From Allolobophora icterica (taxonomy: Eukaryota; Annelida; Clitellata; Crassiclitellata; Lumbricidae), in the NCBI GenBank assembly GCA_963556255.1, contig OY744615.1:8626669-8690668 (forward strand): a stretch of 64,000 bases of DNA, written 5' to 3'. Shown one piece after another: positions 45,681-57,238 of the stretch. Each line of letters opens with the position of its first letter. Positions within the stretch are counted from its first letter, which is position 1. Position numbers and translations under genes: made by a program. The notes beneath the pieces are model-generated. The model did not search any database. It was not told the origin of the DNA and saw nothing but the letters and a program-made list of their open reading frames with translations.

Positions 45681-48600
45681 GGAAGATTTATAAAGCACAC
45701 GTTATTAGAAATAAATATATGGTAAATATGCTACCAGTAGCTCAGCTTACTCAGAAGATGTGAATATAAAAGTCTGTCGATGTTTGGCATTCATTGCTGA
45801 TTATTTTATTGGGTCTGATTGGCAGGCAGGTTTTCAGGCTTGGCATTGATTGACAGGTGACAGTTTTCTTGATTGACAGGTTGTATGCAGAGAGTGTGAA
45901 GAGCCGGCTGAGCGAGCGCAGTATCATCGCACAGATTCGACTGGTGCCTCGGCCAGATGGCAGCATGGTGTCTGCCATACAGGACGCTGGACGTCGACGA
46001 CTTAAATTCGCTTGCTCGATCAACGAAATGAACGCATTGCACCATTCCATAACCGTTCATATTCTTCAAGGAGTGCCACAGGGTCAGTTTCTTTGCCATA
46101 GTCTACTGTTTGACTACAGTTATGTTATTATTATTACCACCCCAGAATTATTATTATTATACATTTATTAGCACTTGAACGACACGCTGCTTGGGTTTCC
46201 CGGTCACGCTTAGTACACACTCATCGTTAAAGTGTTAAGCACTGCTGTGTAATGACCAAACATCAATCAATTAATCAATGCTGAGAAATTCTGAGTGAAG
46301 GACTAACTCCGTGTTACAAGACAAACTTCTCTGGGTCTGGACCCACTTGTGAATATCTTGCCAGTCTTGGTACCCACTGTGTAAAATTAATCATTGTGTG
46401 CTAAAATATGCTTCGTAAATTGGCATCGAAACATGCGGATTTGCGTACAGCGTTTAGAAATTGGCATATTTAAAGCATTAAAAGGAAACGTAGGTAAAAA
46501 CAATTTACAATTCATTGCAATCCAAAAGCAACTGTTGTACCTATGTAATGTAATGACAGCTAGTTATAGCCCGATCATGGCCAAATGTTGCTCCGAAAAA
46601 ATAAACTTTCTGTAAAAAATTTGGCGACCCACTTGCCAGAGCTTCGCGACCCACTTTTGGGTTGCGACCCACAGTTTGGGAAACTGCTCTAACCAATCAG
46701 CAGCTCTGTTCCACTTAGACACCAAATCTAATGTGCAAGGCATCAGTTGAGTGTTGCTTTGAGCAAAACTAGTAACAAACCTCTGAGGTCTTATCTAATC
46801 TTATGTATGGTAATCTATCTAAGCTAATGAATTGTAGGGCACCGTTATCATAATCCATTGTCATTGAAAATGAAACCATTGTAAATAAATCTCCTTCATA
46901 AGACCAGCTCAGTTAGATTGCCAAGAGGTGGTCCGTAAAGAACGTCTGCAATGAGGGCAAGGGAGGAGTCATTCCAGTATGGACAAGGAAGGAGGGGTTA
47001 TGACCAGTGCGGAATCCACGTCTAAATTTGATACATAGTACAACTGTACTGTACAACCTTCGTACAACCTGTGCCTTAAATGCAGACAAATGTGGCCAGT
47101 GGGGAGGGAAGGTCCAAAGTAGGTCATTTTTTTACAGACGTCCTTTATGGACGTCCGTCAAGTGTTTTGCTATTTCATACTCTTAAAATGGCTTGTTTTC
47201 ATGAGTTAATTTGCCTATAAGGGTCCTGATACATATATTTATGCAATGTTTCCATAAGGTGGTTTTCCATGTATAATTATTTTGAGCAGATTGTATAATA
47301 TCACAATGACATTTAACATCAGCTAGTGCTGAGTAGGGGCCAGCCGGGTAGACATTTTCCTCCGAGTACCGAATCCGAGTATTTGGATGTTCTATTTGCC
47401 GGATCCGGGTACGAACCGAGCACCATTTGTTCCGTATGCGAAGCTTCATATTTTCATGTAATGAAAAATTATCGAAACAAATTTCTGGACTTGTAATAAC
47501 TGACTAATACATTTTGAATTTTAGAAATAAATAATCAATTAAATGGACTTGACTTCCGTTGTGGACTTCCAGTGTTGGTGTCTTTTGTACTTTTCTTCTT
47601 CAAAATGAATATGCTAGATGAAGCTCAAAGCTGATATTATGAGCCTACAAATTCCGGCATGTGAGGCAGACAAGCAACTATTTGTGTGTAGAGTATTTGC
47701 CGAGGCGAATACTTCCGAATAGTGCCAAAAAACGGGATATTCAGCTGAGGCAAATGTCCGAGGCAATTTCCGGCTGACCCCTAGTGCTGAGAGCACACCT
47801 CTGTTTGGTTTGCTCTTAGCCCATTCCTGCCAAATCAGGTCACAGTGACACGATTTGGGAGGCAGTGCAACAGACTAGAGAATATTTGTAGTATAAGGAC
47901 AAACCTAAAATAACATCAGGGATGCCTGCGGACTATTTGTTTACATTTTTGCGTTGATTTCTTATAGAATTTTGAGATATATTGTGAGAAAAAAGATTTT
48001 ACGATGATGGGAAAATGTATTCAGGTGTTGACGGTTATGACACGAATTATTATGAAACCAGGTTTTCATATTTTATTGGCGAAATTAGTGACGAACTGAA
48101 AGATCGAAAATGAGCAGATAATGAAAGCCCGTAGAGTAATGGATAACACACTGGCGTGAAGAGCAGTAGGTACCAAGATCGAACCTCGTAGACACCCATA
48201 ATGTTTATTCAGCCTTCCACTCGCTAGGTGGCGGCGGTGGTTAAATGAATAGTAGGCCTTGATTGGCGCAGTATGTTGGCTGCCACATAAACAGTTATAT
48301 TCATTCCTGTAAAACTGTTATCATGTGCTTCTACTGTATACATGTATGTAACTGTATACCTTCTACTGCAGTGGTGCACAACCTTTTTCGGCCAAGGGCC
48401 ACTAAACGATTTCTTTGAACCCTTCGGGGGCCAAACATGTGACTCCGCTTAGTTGGGATGAATGCATGTCAAAATTTATGAAGATAATGTGTGCACTAAA
48501 ACAAGTATAAAAGTAAATATAAAAAGTTACAGGGGAAGGGGACTCGTGGTACATCTATATTACTATAATACTGATGACTTTTCCAATGACCACAGTGCGC

Positions 48601-50730
48601 AAGTAACTGTAGATGTAATGTCAATGCTGGCTCATAAATAGTCGCTTTTCCTGTTGGACATCGCGGACCACATGACGACTCATCGGGGGCCAGATTTGGC
48701 CCGCGGGCCGGAGGTTGTGCACCACTGTTCTACTGTATACATGTATGTGTGGCTGCTGTTTCTACTATATGTATGTTCACTGTACAGCACAGTGCGTTTG
48801 CAGGCACTTAATTAAAGAAAAAGATTATTATTATTATTATGTGTGAATTCCTACATAAAAGCCAGTTGCGAGGAATGCAATGTCAATCTGTATCCGATTG
48901 GTTAGAGAACTCTGTCTGTAATGTGGAGAAAATGGGTCGAGCCTCGACCCCTGAGATGGTGAACTGTGTTGGGACCTTCAGCATGTCATGCACAATTGCT
49001 TGGCACTGTAAGGTTGTCTGTGCTCTTCTGAACTTTGGAAGGAGGGCAGTATGATGTACAGTGTAGTGTATTCTGTTGGCACGAAAGATGTCTGTTTCTG
49101 ATCCAGAGCACCGAAATATGCCGTTGGACGATGCGGTCGAACTAATAGTCACCACCTCGGAGAGTTTGGTTAAGACGGTTGGAGATGGCGCCAGTGTTCC
49201 AGTCAAGCCTCACTTCACACCTCCCGACGACAATCTCAAGTACCTCCTTAATCTTGCGATCGACAAAAAATTCCTGGCTATCGAGGAGTTGGACGAGGTT
49301 ATCGACTACTTTGAACACCGTCGCAGCGAGCTCGCAAAGGCCCAGGGTGTTAAGCCGAGGAAGACGGCCGTAAAGCAACCACTTCTGCCACAGCCACCTA
49401 CACCCACTTCAGGTGCAAACTCCATGTTGATTGTCACTAGGGATTAAGGAATGTTCTGCAGTTATGGGATTTGTGAAAGTCAAGTGCATTGCTACTCAAA
49501 CTGTGGTCCACGGCCCTGTACCGGTTCACAGGTGATCGGTTACCAGGCTGCGGAATGATAACCAGAATCACAATTTTCATCGCACTGGAATAAAATATTA
49601 AGTTGCATACAATGCAAAATTTTACAATTGCAACGGATAACAACTTAAAACATGCAACTGTAACAAAAGTATAGTTGTAATGAGCAGTCGCAGCATTATG
49701 AAATCAAAATTTTAATTATAGATCCTTTCATGAATATCCGTAATGTTGATGCTGGTGGTGAAAAACAACAGACCTCGCTAAGGCTGGTAAAACAATTACC
49801 AGTCCACAGAATCAGAAAGTTTGAGAAGCACTGGTCTAGTGGTTAGAGTGTGGACTGTTGGTCGAAAGGTTAGGGGTTCAAATCTCCACAAGAGCATAAA
49901 TTTGTTGCTTGGTTTTTGCTCCACTTGCACCATCCATCTAGATGACTGCTATAATAAGCACACTGACTGTACACTGTGGGTTCAGAGATAAGGCGGTGAG
50001 GGAGAAGACTGATCACCTGCCCCGATTTGCAGAGGCTTAGATAGTGAAGTCGCTAACACTTCATAGCCATGGCTGCCTGTCGTGGTTAGTGCAAGGGACT
50101 GCTCTTCTATGCTGAGGATATTTTTGTGGTATGTTTGGAAGTGCACTGGATCTGAAATCAATATAAATGTGATTATGTATTCCAAGACATTAATGTAGCA
50201 TGTTTAGAGCAATTTTTATAGCACCTCTAGCGAAATTTTTAACGGTATATCTTGTAACCTCTCGTCTCTTTGCAGAATCTGAACTCGCTGACGACACCAA
50301 AGCCATGGAGGATGAACAGAAAAAACTTCAGGAGAAGATCTTCAAGCTTCTCAAAGGCGAACCTATCGATGACGAAACTTTTGATCTCCCCATGGCTGGT
50401 CTCTCAGCTCTAATGTCTAATGTAGGGGAAGCATCTTCCAGCGCCGATGATGGCACATTTCAACAGGTCCTCAACGCCATCGTGTCGAACCCCGTTCTGA
50501 AAAGCCTGGCCGGGGTGAAACCTAATGTGTCTGCGGCAGCCGCAGTTTCTGCACCACGCCTTCCAGTGACACCTTTGCTATCGGTGCGACAACCGATGCC
50601 GGTGCCACCAGTGTATGGTGCCCATATGCCAGGTGGCATGACATCATTTTTCCCGCCTGAACCGTTTAATGGGAGACCAAGACCCCTGTTAAGGGCACCG
50701 GGACCTCCTCCGCTGTGGCCAGGTTACTGA
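42827..50730 (+). CDS. NCOA5: Nuclear receptor coactivator 5-like protein (6 exons)
   Basis: Predicted exons are 42,827-42,921, 43,535-43,630, 45,439-45,552, 45,880-46,082, 49,107-49,412 and 50,276-50,730. GT-AG sites and phases agree throughout, giving 422 residues (434 if the 40,754 start is used). The N-terminus is Arg/Pro-rich with a Pro run. Exons 3-4 encode DVEVIILDNKQRLYAESVKS through HHSITVHILQGVPQ, and exon 5 opens EHRNMPLDDAVELIV. That is the conserved anticodon-binding-like domain of NCOA5. Exon 5 continues with a helical LINLL-like segment (LKYLLNLAIDKKFLAIEEL). Exon 6 encodes EDEQKKLQEKIFKLLKG and a Pro-rich tail. NCOA5 is a nuclear regulator of nuclear-receptor transcription. 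The human protein is longer (579). The weak point is the exon 3 donor (GTTGTT). Confidence 0.87.
44118..44290 (-). mobile_element. LINE 3' fragment in NCOA5-like intron 2
   Basis: Minus strand reads RLPCNLRHELCLLSIPLFCK and KQLKTSS; the end GGCGCTATATAAAT and ATTGTAATT tail mark a LINE terminus. Confidence 0.55.
44311..44738. mobile_element. hAT-type MITE in NCOA5-like intron 2
   Basis: 428 bp with ends TAGGGCTGTACCGAATA (inverted at the right) and an 8-bp duplication GTTAAGAA at 44,303-44,310 and 44,739-44,746. Multiple ACTATTCGGCCGAATA palindromes cluster near both ends. The target then repeats as TTAAGAATATATC units. Confidence 0.88.
44990..45180 (+). mobile_element. LINE 3' trailer with a hairpin
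   Basis: The trailer TCTTGAATAAACTGGTGCCC matches other LINE ends. It holds a perfect 16-base hairpin, ATCATCCCTTGACATC at 45,038-45,053 and its complement at 45,058-45,073, loop TCTG. Confidence 0.5.
45616..45680. repeat. (ATT)n microsatellite
   Basis: Twenty-one ATT triplets in intron 3 of the NCOA5-like gene. Confidence 0.95.
46610..46700 (-). mobile_element. hAT-type element end
   Basis: The complement of GGTTGCGACCCACAGTTTGGGAAACTGCTC gives the CAGTTTCCCAAACTGTGGG type of hAT terminus. The partner end is not found. Confidence 0.4.
47334..47783. mobile_element. hAT-type MITE in NCOA5-like intron 4
   Basis: 450 bp with inverted ends TAGGGGCCAGCCGG / TAGGGGTCAGCCGG and an exact 8-bp duplication GTGCTGAG at 47,326-47,333 and 47,784-47,791. 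No coding capacity. Confidence 0.88.
48128..48840 (+). mobile_element. tRNA-derived SINE, family 1 variant, split by a MITE
   Basis: Head CCCGTAGAGTAATGGATAAC...CTGGCGTGAAGAGC and a final ATT tail (48,822-48,840). It is interrupted at 48,369-48,727 by a MITE. The head is almost the same as 57,172-57,238. Confidence 0.7.
48369..48727. mobile_element. hAT-type MITE inside the SINE
   Basis: 359 bp, perfect inverted ends CAGTGGTGCACAACC, duplication TTCTACTG at 48,361-48,368 and 48,728-48,735. Contains GGGGGCCA words near both ends. Confidence 0.92.
49487..49833. mobile_element. hAT-type MITE in NCOA5-like intron 5
   Basis: 347 bp with ends CATTGCTACTCAAACT and, inverted, CAGTGCTTCTCAAACT. The flanking 8-mers GTCAAGTG and GTCTAGTG differ at one base. 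Older than the other MITEs. Confidence 0.75.
49834..49990 (+). mobile_element. tRNA-related SINE head
   Basis: TCTAGTGGTTAGAGTGTGGA (A box) and AGGGGTTCAAATCTCC (B box) give a tRNA-like RNA polymerase III promoter. The acceptor stem does not pair, so it is not a functional tRNA gene. Confidence 0.55.
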
Positions 50731-50934
50731 AGAGAACTCGTGCAAGGTGTGGAACTAAGTTTTCGCAAGGTTCTAGTAACCACGTTGAGAGACTGTTAAA
50801 GAGATAACTGGTTACTTGTTGCGAGTTTATGAACGAATTTTAGGAAGGATGAAGTGGATGGGAAGTTGCAAAAGTACTATTGATGGAATATTTGTAAAGT
50901 TCTGTTTCATCTAAGCCTGACGGTTAGAACGACT

Positions 50935-51130
50935 TTATTATTATTATTATTATTTTTATTATGCATTTAGTAAGCTCCACTATCTAATGACCACCAGCAT
51001 CAATCGATGGCGCTGAGCCTCTGTGAGTGAAGGACTTGCTCAAGGTCCCTACGCAGTAACCATCTCGGTGTAGGCTTGAACCCTTACTTTCCACGTGACA
51101 AGGCAAGCACTCGAATCAATTGCTCTTCCA
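50935..51130 (-). mobile_element. SINE, family 2 (minus strand)
   Basis: ATT tail at the left, then CATCAATCGATGGCGCTGAG, AAGGACTTGCTCAAGG and GGCTTGAACCC, the complement of a B-box-like word. Related copies are at 56,505-56,685 and, older, at 21,825-22,015. It lies in or just after the 3' UTR of the NCOA5-like gene. Confidence 0.6.
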
Positions 51131-52430
51131 TGCCCCATTGTATTCCATTGTAGGCATTGACTTGGAAAGACATTTGTGATATGACAGTTGTCGAATTCTA
51201 AATGTTGAATCTGTTCTGCTTGGAGGTCTTCTAATTGGAAAACGTCTTGTCATTGTCTTGCATTGCCTGTGACATGAATGGTAGCGGATCTGGGCAACCA
51301 TGTGGAATGCACTTTCAAATGTGTCCATTCTGCCGATCTTTCCTACCTAGACTTCTGCAAACCCATCAGGTTTACGTGCAAGACTGATTTTGTTGTATTC
51401 TTCATATTTTGTAGGACTCTTCATATGTTTGTTGAGGCAAGGAAGGTGAAGTCGCTAGCATTTCACACCTCAAAGCAAAGTCTGTCCTTGTCTTTGTTAC
51501 TGATGATGTTCGCCATACATGTACATTTTAATTGGCTATGGCGAATTCACTTTAATACTGGAGATGTTTGATCTTTGTCGTTTCAGTACCTCAAGGAAAG
51601 AGACTGAACAATTGTAACTGCATTGTCAATTTATATAATGCCACTTCAAGAGAAACTCGTCACAGGCGCCCCCACCGAACCACGGTCTGGCAGAATACTT
51701 CTCTTATTCCCTCCCTTCTGTTCCCTTCTCCACTATAATTTTCCGCATTATGTGCTAGATGGTACATGCACAGAAATTTACGATATGTCTTCTGCCTACC
51801 TGCCTGCCTGCGTCTGTCTGTCTCTCAGTCGTAAAAATACAATGAAAATGTCTTCAGCTTTACTGTCAAATTTTCACAACCCTGAATATACACGCATAAT
51901 CAGTTTGAAATTATAATGCAAATCCGGTTAAATATTATAATGCAAATAAGTTAAATAGCAGATGTTAAATACTAAAATTAGTTAAATATTAAAACGTGAA
52001 ATCGATTAAACTTCAGTTAAACAAGTTCAAATATAATGCAAATTCAGTTAAATATTGGATATCAATTATTAAAATCAGTAACTAATATTTACTGATTTTA
52101 GTAGTTAATATCCGATATTCAAGATTACTATAATTCAAAATGAGTGCATTATCAGATATTAAAATCAGTTAAATTTTGCAACACAAAATCAAAACGAAAA
52201 ATCTGCTAAATATTATATCAGCCTAAATGACGTTGAAGTTCGCTGAAAATGGCAAGTTCGTATGTAGTTGGTTTAAGAAATGATGCTCGCATGCGGGAGA
52301 AAGAGGACTCCACTCGCTGGTAGTCCTTTGCACGGGACAACTTAAGCCTAAATCAGCCAACGAAGTCTTATTCACGTTTAACAGTTCAGAGCCTCTGGTC
52401 CCTATTGCACTTCAAATGGAAATGACAGTG
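51131..52430. other. Noncoding DNA between two convergent genes
   Basis: No gene. 51,890-52,210 is rich in GTTAAATATTATAATGCAAA-type words. An imperfect hairpin with 30-base arms (26 of 30 paired, the rest G-T type) is at 52,051-52,080 and 52,090-52,119. Confidence 0.5.
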
Positions 52431-52439
52431 ATCTAATTG

Positions 52440-52780
52440 TAGCGCTCAATGCACGCGTTTACGCTCACCGACTGGCATCCCCCACGTTGACGATGCAGTA
52501 TTAGAGTTCCTGGTAGGCAGATATCGACAGCGAGTCTGCTTAAGCGCTTGCAGCAACCACGACCATGCACACCTGCTTGTCTTCCCCACGTTGACGCAGT
52601 GCTTAGAGTCCCATTTTCGTATTGCACTGAAGGTGAAAACTGACGGCGAATCGGTTTAAGTGCTCGCAGCACACTAGGTCAGGCTTGCCATGCCTAGGTT
52701 GATGTCGCCGTGTTCAGAGACCCTGGTGATATTGCATTCAGGTTTCTCTTTCGATTCAAGGACAAGGAGGAGCTTCTTGA
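52440..52780. repeat. Degenerate tandem repeat, about 100 bp, in the receptor 3' UTR
   Basis: Three diverged units. CCCCCACGTTGACG (52,488), CCCCACGTTGACGC (52,583) and GCCTAGGTTGATGTCG (52,691) mark the same point; GCTTAAGCGCTTGCAG and TTTAAGTGCTCGCAG another. It lies downstream of the stop codon of the minus-strand receptor gene. Confidence 0.5.
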
Positions 52781-52786
52781 CTTCGA

Positions 52787-54728
52787 TTAGGATTTCAAGA
52801 TTCCGCGGTTGGGTCGAGTGTAGAAAATATCAGGAGACTTGGACCGTCGCCTCGACTTACTCGAACCGTCCGCAGTTTTCGCACCGGATGTCGTGGCTGC
52901 TTTCAACGCGCTCTTCGGATCCCCGATAGTCACAAACGCCCCCGTGCCGGGATGTCTGGTCATTCCAGCCGTGGAGTTAGCGGCCACACCCTTCGAAGAT
53001 GAACTGGAAGGGGCGGAGGCGACACTGGGATCGACTCGACCCGTCGAGACGGTCCCAGGAGTCCTGTTCGTAGGGACCATCGATGAGGCTGCAGGAGGGA
53101 TTGAGGCGGACGATCTGACTGCTGCGGATGCAGAGCCGCTGGAAGGCACCGCCGTGAAGGCACCGGTATGTGTTGTAGATGCGGCGGGCATCCTGTAACC
53201 CTGGTGGAACGACCCGTAGGCGTTCTGGCCCTGGAAGAGCGGTAGTATGAGCGACGGGGCCGATCGCGCCGACACGGACGACGACTCGAGACCCGTGTAG
53301 TCGCGCGGAAACGGCGGTCGACGGAGCGTGACGGCAGCCGACCAGTCAGGCGAGAAGCGAACGAACGCCTTCGAAGACGCATCCTTCCGGAAGTACTCGT
53401 CGGCGTCGTCGAAGTCCAGTCTCCTGTAACTCCTGATCGCCTCGGGGTCTCGGTAGGATCCACACGTTGCAGACTCTTCCGTCGCCCCATTGCCCAGACC
53501 AGCGCCGTAGTAGATGTTGGAAGACGTGGTAGCGTTTTCCACCGATCGTGTCCGATTACACGACGGTCTTCCCGTTTCCCGCTTCGTTCCGCTTGACTTA
53601 CCATCCACGGCGGTGCGTCGAACGGGAGGCGATGGAGCACATCCGCGACCAGAGGGTCTCGCGGTTGGGATGCAGGTAGAAAAGAACTTCTCGTCCTGAA
53701 CGACATCGGGTCGTGGGCTAGGAGTGCTGTCACGACGTGCGGCCCAGCTGTCCCGCGAAACCACCGCAGTGCCTCCACGGACAGGAGGCGAGGACGGAAG
53801 CTTCTCGATCGTAGCCACGGCTGAGATGACGTTCTGCGCCGGTAGACATTGGGTCGTCTCACAGGGTTTCCGTCGAACCCCGTCGGGGTTGAATACGAGT
53901 TCTTCCGACCGTCCTCCATCGACGTCCGTCGATCCAGTTCCGCCTTCGGGACCGGAGACGTTGTCAACGAACTGGAACATCCTCGAGGTGGTGTTTGGGC
54001 GACTTCCGTTCGACAGCCGACGGAAGCGACGCGGATCGAAGTGGTTCGCTGGAGAGGAACAGGTTTCCGGTTCGACAAGCGGAGTCGTCATCATCGCTAG
54101 ATGTCTCTGCTGCTGTTGCTGTTGGTGATGCTGACTGCCTGGAGATGCTGGTTCCAGTGCAGTCTCCTTCTGCATCTCCGTCAGTTCGAACTTGCTGCCG
54201 CTGCAGTGGTTCTCCATCTTGGATGCGGCCAGACGACGTCGTCTGCGCATCTGCCGGTCTTTGCTCGTCTGTCGGTAGGCGGCGCAGATGGACAGGAGGG
54301 TGATGGTCAGAACGGCACCTCCGACGATCCCGATGATCAGGGTGTGGTAACGAATCGTGCCCGGGACTTCGTGGTCGTGGACTGAAAGAGGAAAAGACGG
54401 TACTTAGTACTTTGCATCTGTAGTTGTAATCGTAATTGTAAATGTAATCATAACTTGCATCGCGCCGGTGTCTAATGCACAAGGTATCAATCGATGACGC
54501 CCCAAAACCAAGACATTAGCAGGCTTCTATAGCGCCGTTTTAAGTTGATGGTCGTATTAAGTAAAACCGGAGTAAAGATCATAATTATTCTGGTCGATAT
54601 TCGATTGGACAGAGAATTTCTGTCGTCTGCCTCTCAATATCTCGTGCGTGTACGTCTGAATGACTGCGTGTGTGTGTGTGTCTGTCTGTCTCTGCTTTTT
54701 CCTACATCTACTGCTGCTGCTGCTGCTC

Positions 54729-54789
<61 letters not shown>

Positions 54790-55717
54790 CACTACTACTA
54801 CCACTACTACTACTTTTACTAGGCCTACTACCACCACCACTGCTACTACTATTACAACCGCAACCACTATTAGTATTACAACTACAATTGCCACTACTAC
54901 CTGTAAGAATACAGGAAAGGGGATATATGATAAATGAGATGGGATATTTTCTCTTAGGCGCCATACGCCCTATGGTGCAAATTAATGATGATAACCACTA
55001 ATCTAGTCCACGCATAACACCTGCGCGCTGGTTCCTTCTCATATATCATATTTCCCTTCGCCCCTCTCTCTGCCTGTCTGCCTTCCTTCCCCTACTACCT
55101 AAATAATTTGGGTGTAATGTAAATTACAATACACCACAGACTGGTCCACAGTACAATACAATACATTTCAATACAATACAATGCCATGCAACTCAATGCA
55201 ATACAGTGCAATACAATGCAATTCCGTAAAATGCAATGCCATGCAAATCAATACAATTTGAGGTAATTCATAACAATACAATTCAATACAATACAATTCA
55301 ATACACCAAAGTGCAGCTCAATAAAATATAATGCCATACAGCTCGATACAATACAATGCAATTTAACACAGCGCAATTCAGTACATTTTAATACAACGCA
55401 ATACACTGCAATACAATAAAATGTCATGATTCAATACAATGCAATTCAATAAAATACAATGCTATGCAATTCAATGCAACATTCAATTCAAGACAATCTA
55501 AGATATTTCTATAGTTACAAAGACGTAATTGATTTTCTTGTGACGTAATGTCAGTCTGATTTCTGTAACCATGGCTACGCACTTGGTTCTGTTGTGTTGT
55601 TGCAGAGCGATTCGTCTCGTGAAGTGTTGCAGTTGAGTCGTCCATTGCACAGAAGACTTCGATCGACGCACGTCTTGTCTCCACAGTCAAACAGCGCAAT
55701 ATCGTCACCACAGGGAT
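52787..55717 (-). CDS. Type I membrane protein with LDLa module, last two exons
   Basis: Minus-strand exons are 55,583-55,717 and 52,787-54,381 (stop at 52,787), both phase 1. The first encodes an LDLa module with six Cys: CGDDIALFDC, GDKTC, VDRSLLC, NGRLNC and RDESLC. The second begins HDHEVPGTIRYHTL, then a transmembrane helix (LIIGIVGGAVLTITLLSICA), basic stop-transfer residues (MRRRRRLAASK), and a Ser/Pro/Arg-rich cytoplasmic tail with a Gln run, ending RPNRGILKS. LDLa next to the membrane recalls NETO-type (CUB-CUB-LDLa-TM) and LRP3/12 receptors, but no CUB exon is visible, so the family is open. GC content of the tail is well above its surroundings. The 5' exons must lie beyond the LTR elements or outside the window. 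Confidence 0.65.
54660..54900. repeat. GT, CTG and (CTA)n microsatellites in the receptor intron
   Basis: Short GT and CTG runs, then about 30 CTA triplets with CCA/CCG variants. Confidence 0.95.
55120..55480. repeat. Degenerate ATACA/ATGCA repeat
   Basis: About 360 bases of CAATACAATGCAATTCAAT-type units in the receptor intron. Confidence 0.85.
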
Positions 55718-55789
55718 CTTTTAACCAACAAAGAAACAACGAGGGAGTCATTTTGGAGTCAACATCAGTTGGGGAAGATCGGTTGGCCA

Positions 55790-55792
55790 TAC

Positions 55793-55824
<32 letters not shown>

Positions 55825-55880
55825 TTATTATTATTGGTAGAAGTAGTAGCAGTTGTAGTATTAGCAGCAGCAGCAGCAGT
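55790..55880. repeat. ATT and AGC/AGT triplet repeats
   Basis: Short triplet arrays just upstream of the LDLa exon on the minus strand. Confidence 0.85.
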
Positions 55881-55984
55881 AGTAGTTTTTTGCCCCAAGG
55901 TATTAATGATCCCTGAGGAACTCAAAAAGAATGAACGCATGAGCGAAAATGACTTCTGGAACTATCGGTCCCACTGAGATCTAC

Positions 55985-56500
55985 AAATGTACTCCTAAAA
56001 GCCACCGCAATGTAACGCTTAGTGCAAGTCGAAAGGCGTTGGAAAAGATGCAATAACTCATGCGAGTCACCAGAAAGAGCGGACATACGGCGGCCCAATT
56101 CAGCAAAAACTCAAGTCCTGTCCTGTTTATTTGTCCCAGTGATTCAAAAGCAATAAGGATGAAGCTGTGCGATGGAGAAAGGAATATTTTGCCTGTGTTA
56201 CGGATAGCGGCCAGTTTAGCTGATCCCCAGGACTCGGCCCTATCGACATCGATTTGATGGATATATGACGCCGCATATATATATAAGTGTGGACATTGGT
56301 CATGTCCCAAGCGATGTATTTATCCATCGACCATGGAACAAGCGTTGAACCGTCCGGTCCTTTTCCATCGTTTGGAAGGAGACCCGCAGGCTTTGTAGAG
56401 CTTTACAGCTGATGTCGTTCATAGCGTAATGTCGACTGCAACGCCCACTTGCCAGTTTGCACACGAAACCATGGTGCTCTCCTGGGTCGACTGTTATTAT
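55985..56500 (-). mobile_element. LINE-associated ORF fragment, minus strand
   Basis: Minus-strand pieces in shifted frames read KPAGLLPNDGKGPDGSTLVP, WSMDKYIAWDMTNVHTY and then FILIAFESLGQINRTGLEFL. This is the order of a conserved segment following reverse transcriptase in some marine-invertebrate LINEs; the upstream part of the same segment is at 23,490. Frameshifted. Confidence 0.55.
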
Positions 56501-56504
56501 CATT

Positions 56505-56685
56505 ATTATTTTATTTATTTATTATTATTAGTCTTATGAATATAATGCGCTCATTAAGCACCACTATCTAACGATCAACAGAGCAATTATGAATGGAGTG
56601 CTTGCACAATGACCATCTCAGGAGAGGAGGAGGCTTGAACCAATACTTTGCGCGTCATAAACAAAGAAGTGTGCTCAACGCTAAA
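56505..56685 (-). mobile_element. SINE, family 2 (minus strand)
   Basis: ATT-rich tail, AAGCACCACTATCTAACGAT and GGAGGCTTGAACC correspond to the 50,935 copy, with more changes. Confidence 0.5.
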
Positions 56686-56689
56686 CGGG

Positions 56690-57170
56690 ATAATGTTGGA
56701 TGCCATTAAGGACAGAAACTTCAACAACAAGCGAAACAAGGCACAGAGAAATAGGGGAATCTCCACTAGCGTGAGAGTAGATAGTTCTGAAATTTTCATG
56801 CACGAAATATTGAACTATAAGACATCGTGTGCCTCAGTAACTTTGTATGGAATGTGCTGTAGGTGTCCTATATATAGGAGACGTCGTAAATAAAGTCAAT
56901 ATCGGGAATGCATTAAATGTGGGTTCTGTAATAGGCCTACCTGGAATGTGGAAGCTGAGGTTAATATTGGAGTGTAGGAAATGCGGTTGATATATGTACT
57001 GTGTGTAAATGTGGCTGAATCTGGAATGAATTCGAGTGGCTTATTTTTGGGATGAGTAAGTAATGGCTTAAATCAGCAATGTCGTGAGTGTGGCTTAAAG
57101 GGAATTAAGTAGGTGAGACTTCTGTTGGGAATGAGGTACGTACATTAGATAGGGCCTACTGTATTTACTG
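56690..57170. other. No supported gene
   Basis: Noncoding. GGAATGTGGAAGCTGAGG-like words recur weakly between 56,900 and 57,110. Confidence 0.35.
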
Positions 57171-57171
57171 G

Positions 57172-57238
57172 GCCCGTAGAGTAATGGATAACACACTGGC
57201 GTGAAGAGCTGAAGGTACCAAGATCGAACCCGTAGATC
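57172..57238 (+). mobile_element. SINE family 1 head, cut by an LTR element
   Basis: CCCGTAGAGTAATGGATAAC...TACCAAGATCGAACCC matches the head at 48,128, then stops where Gag-related sequence begins. Confidence 0.6.

Noticed and set aside
49834..49900. Functional tRNA gene
   Set aside because: A and B boxes are present but the acceptor stem does not pair and an unrelated SINE body follows.
52960..54078. 372-residue second ORF on the minus strand
   Set aside because: It overlaps the receptor tail exon in another frame; the spliced frame has the transmembrane helix and LDLa connection. Open frame likely reflects high GC and few AT-rich stops.
55981..56310. CUB domain exon belonging to the LDLa receptor
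   Set aside because: The FILIAFESLGQINRTGLEFL stretch looked CUB-like, but neighbouring frames carry PDGSTLVPW and KYIAWDMTNV in the order of a LINE-associated ORF, and the splice phase does not match the LDLa exon.
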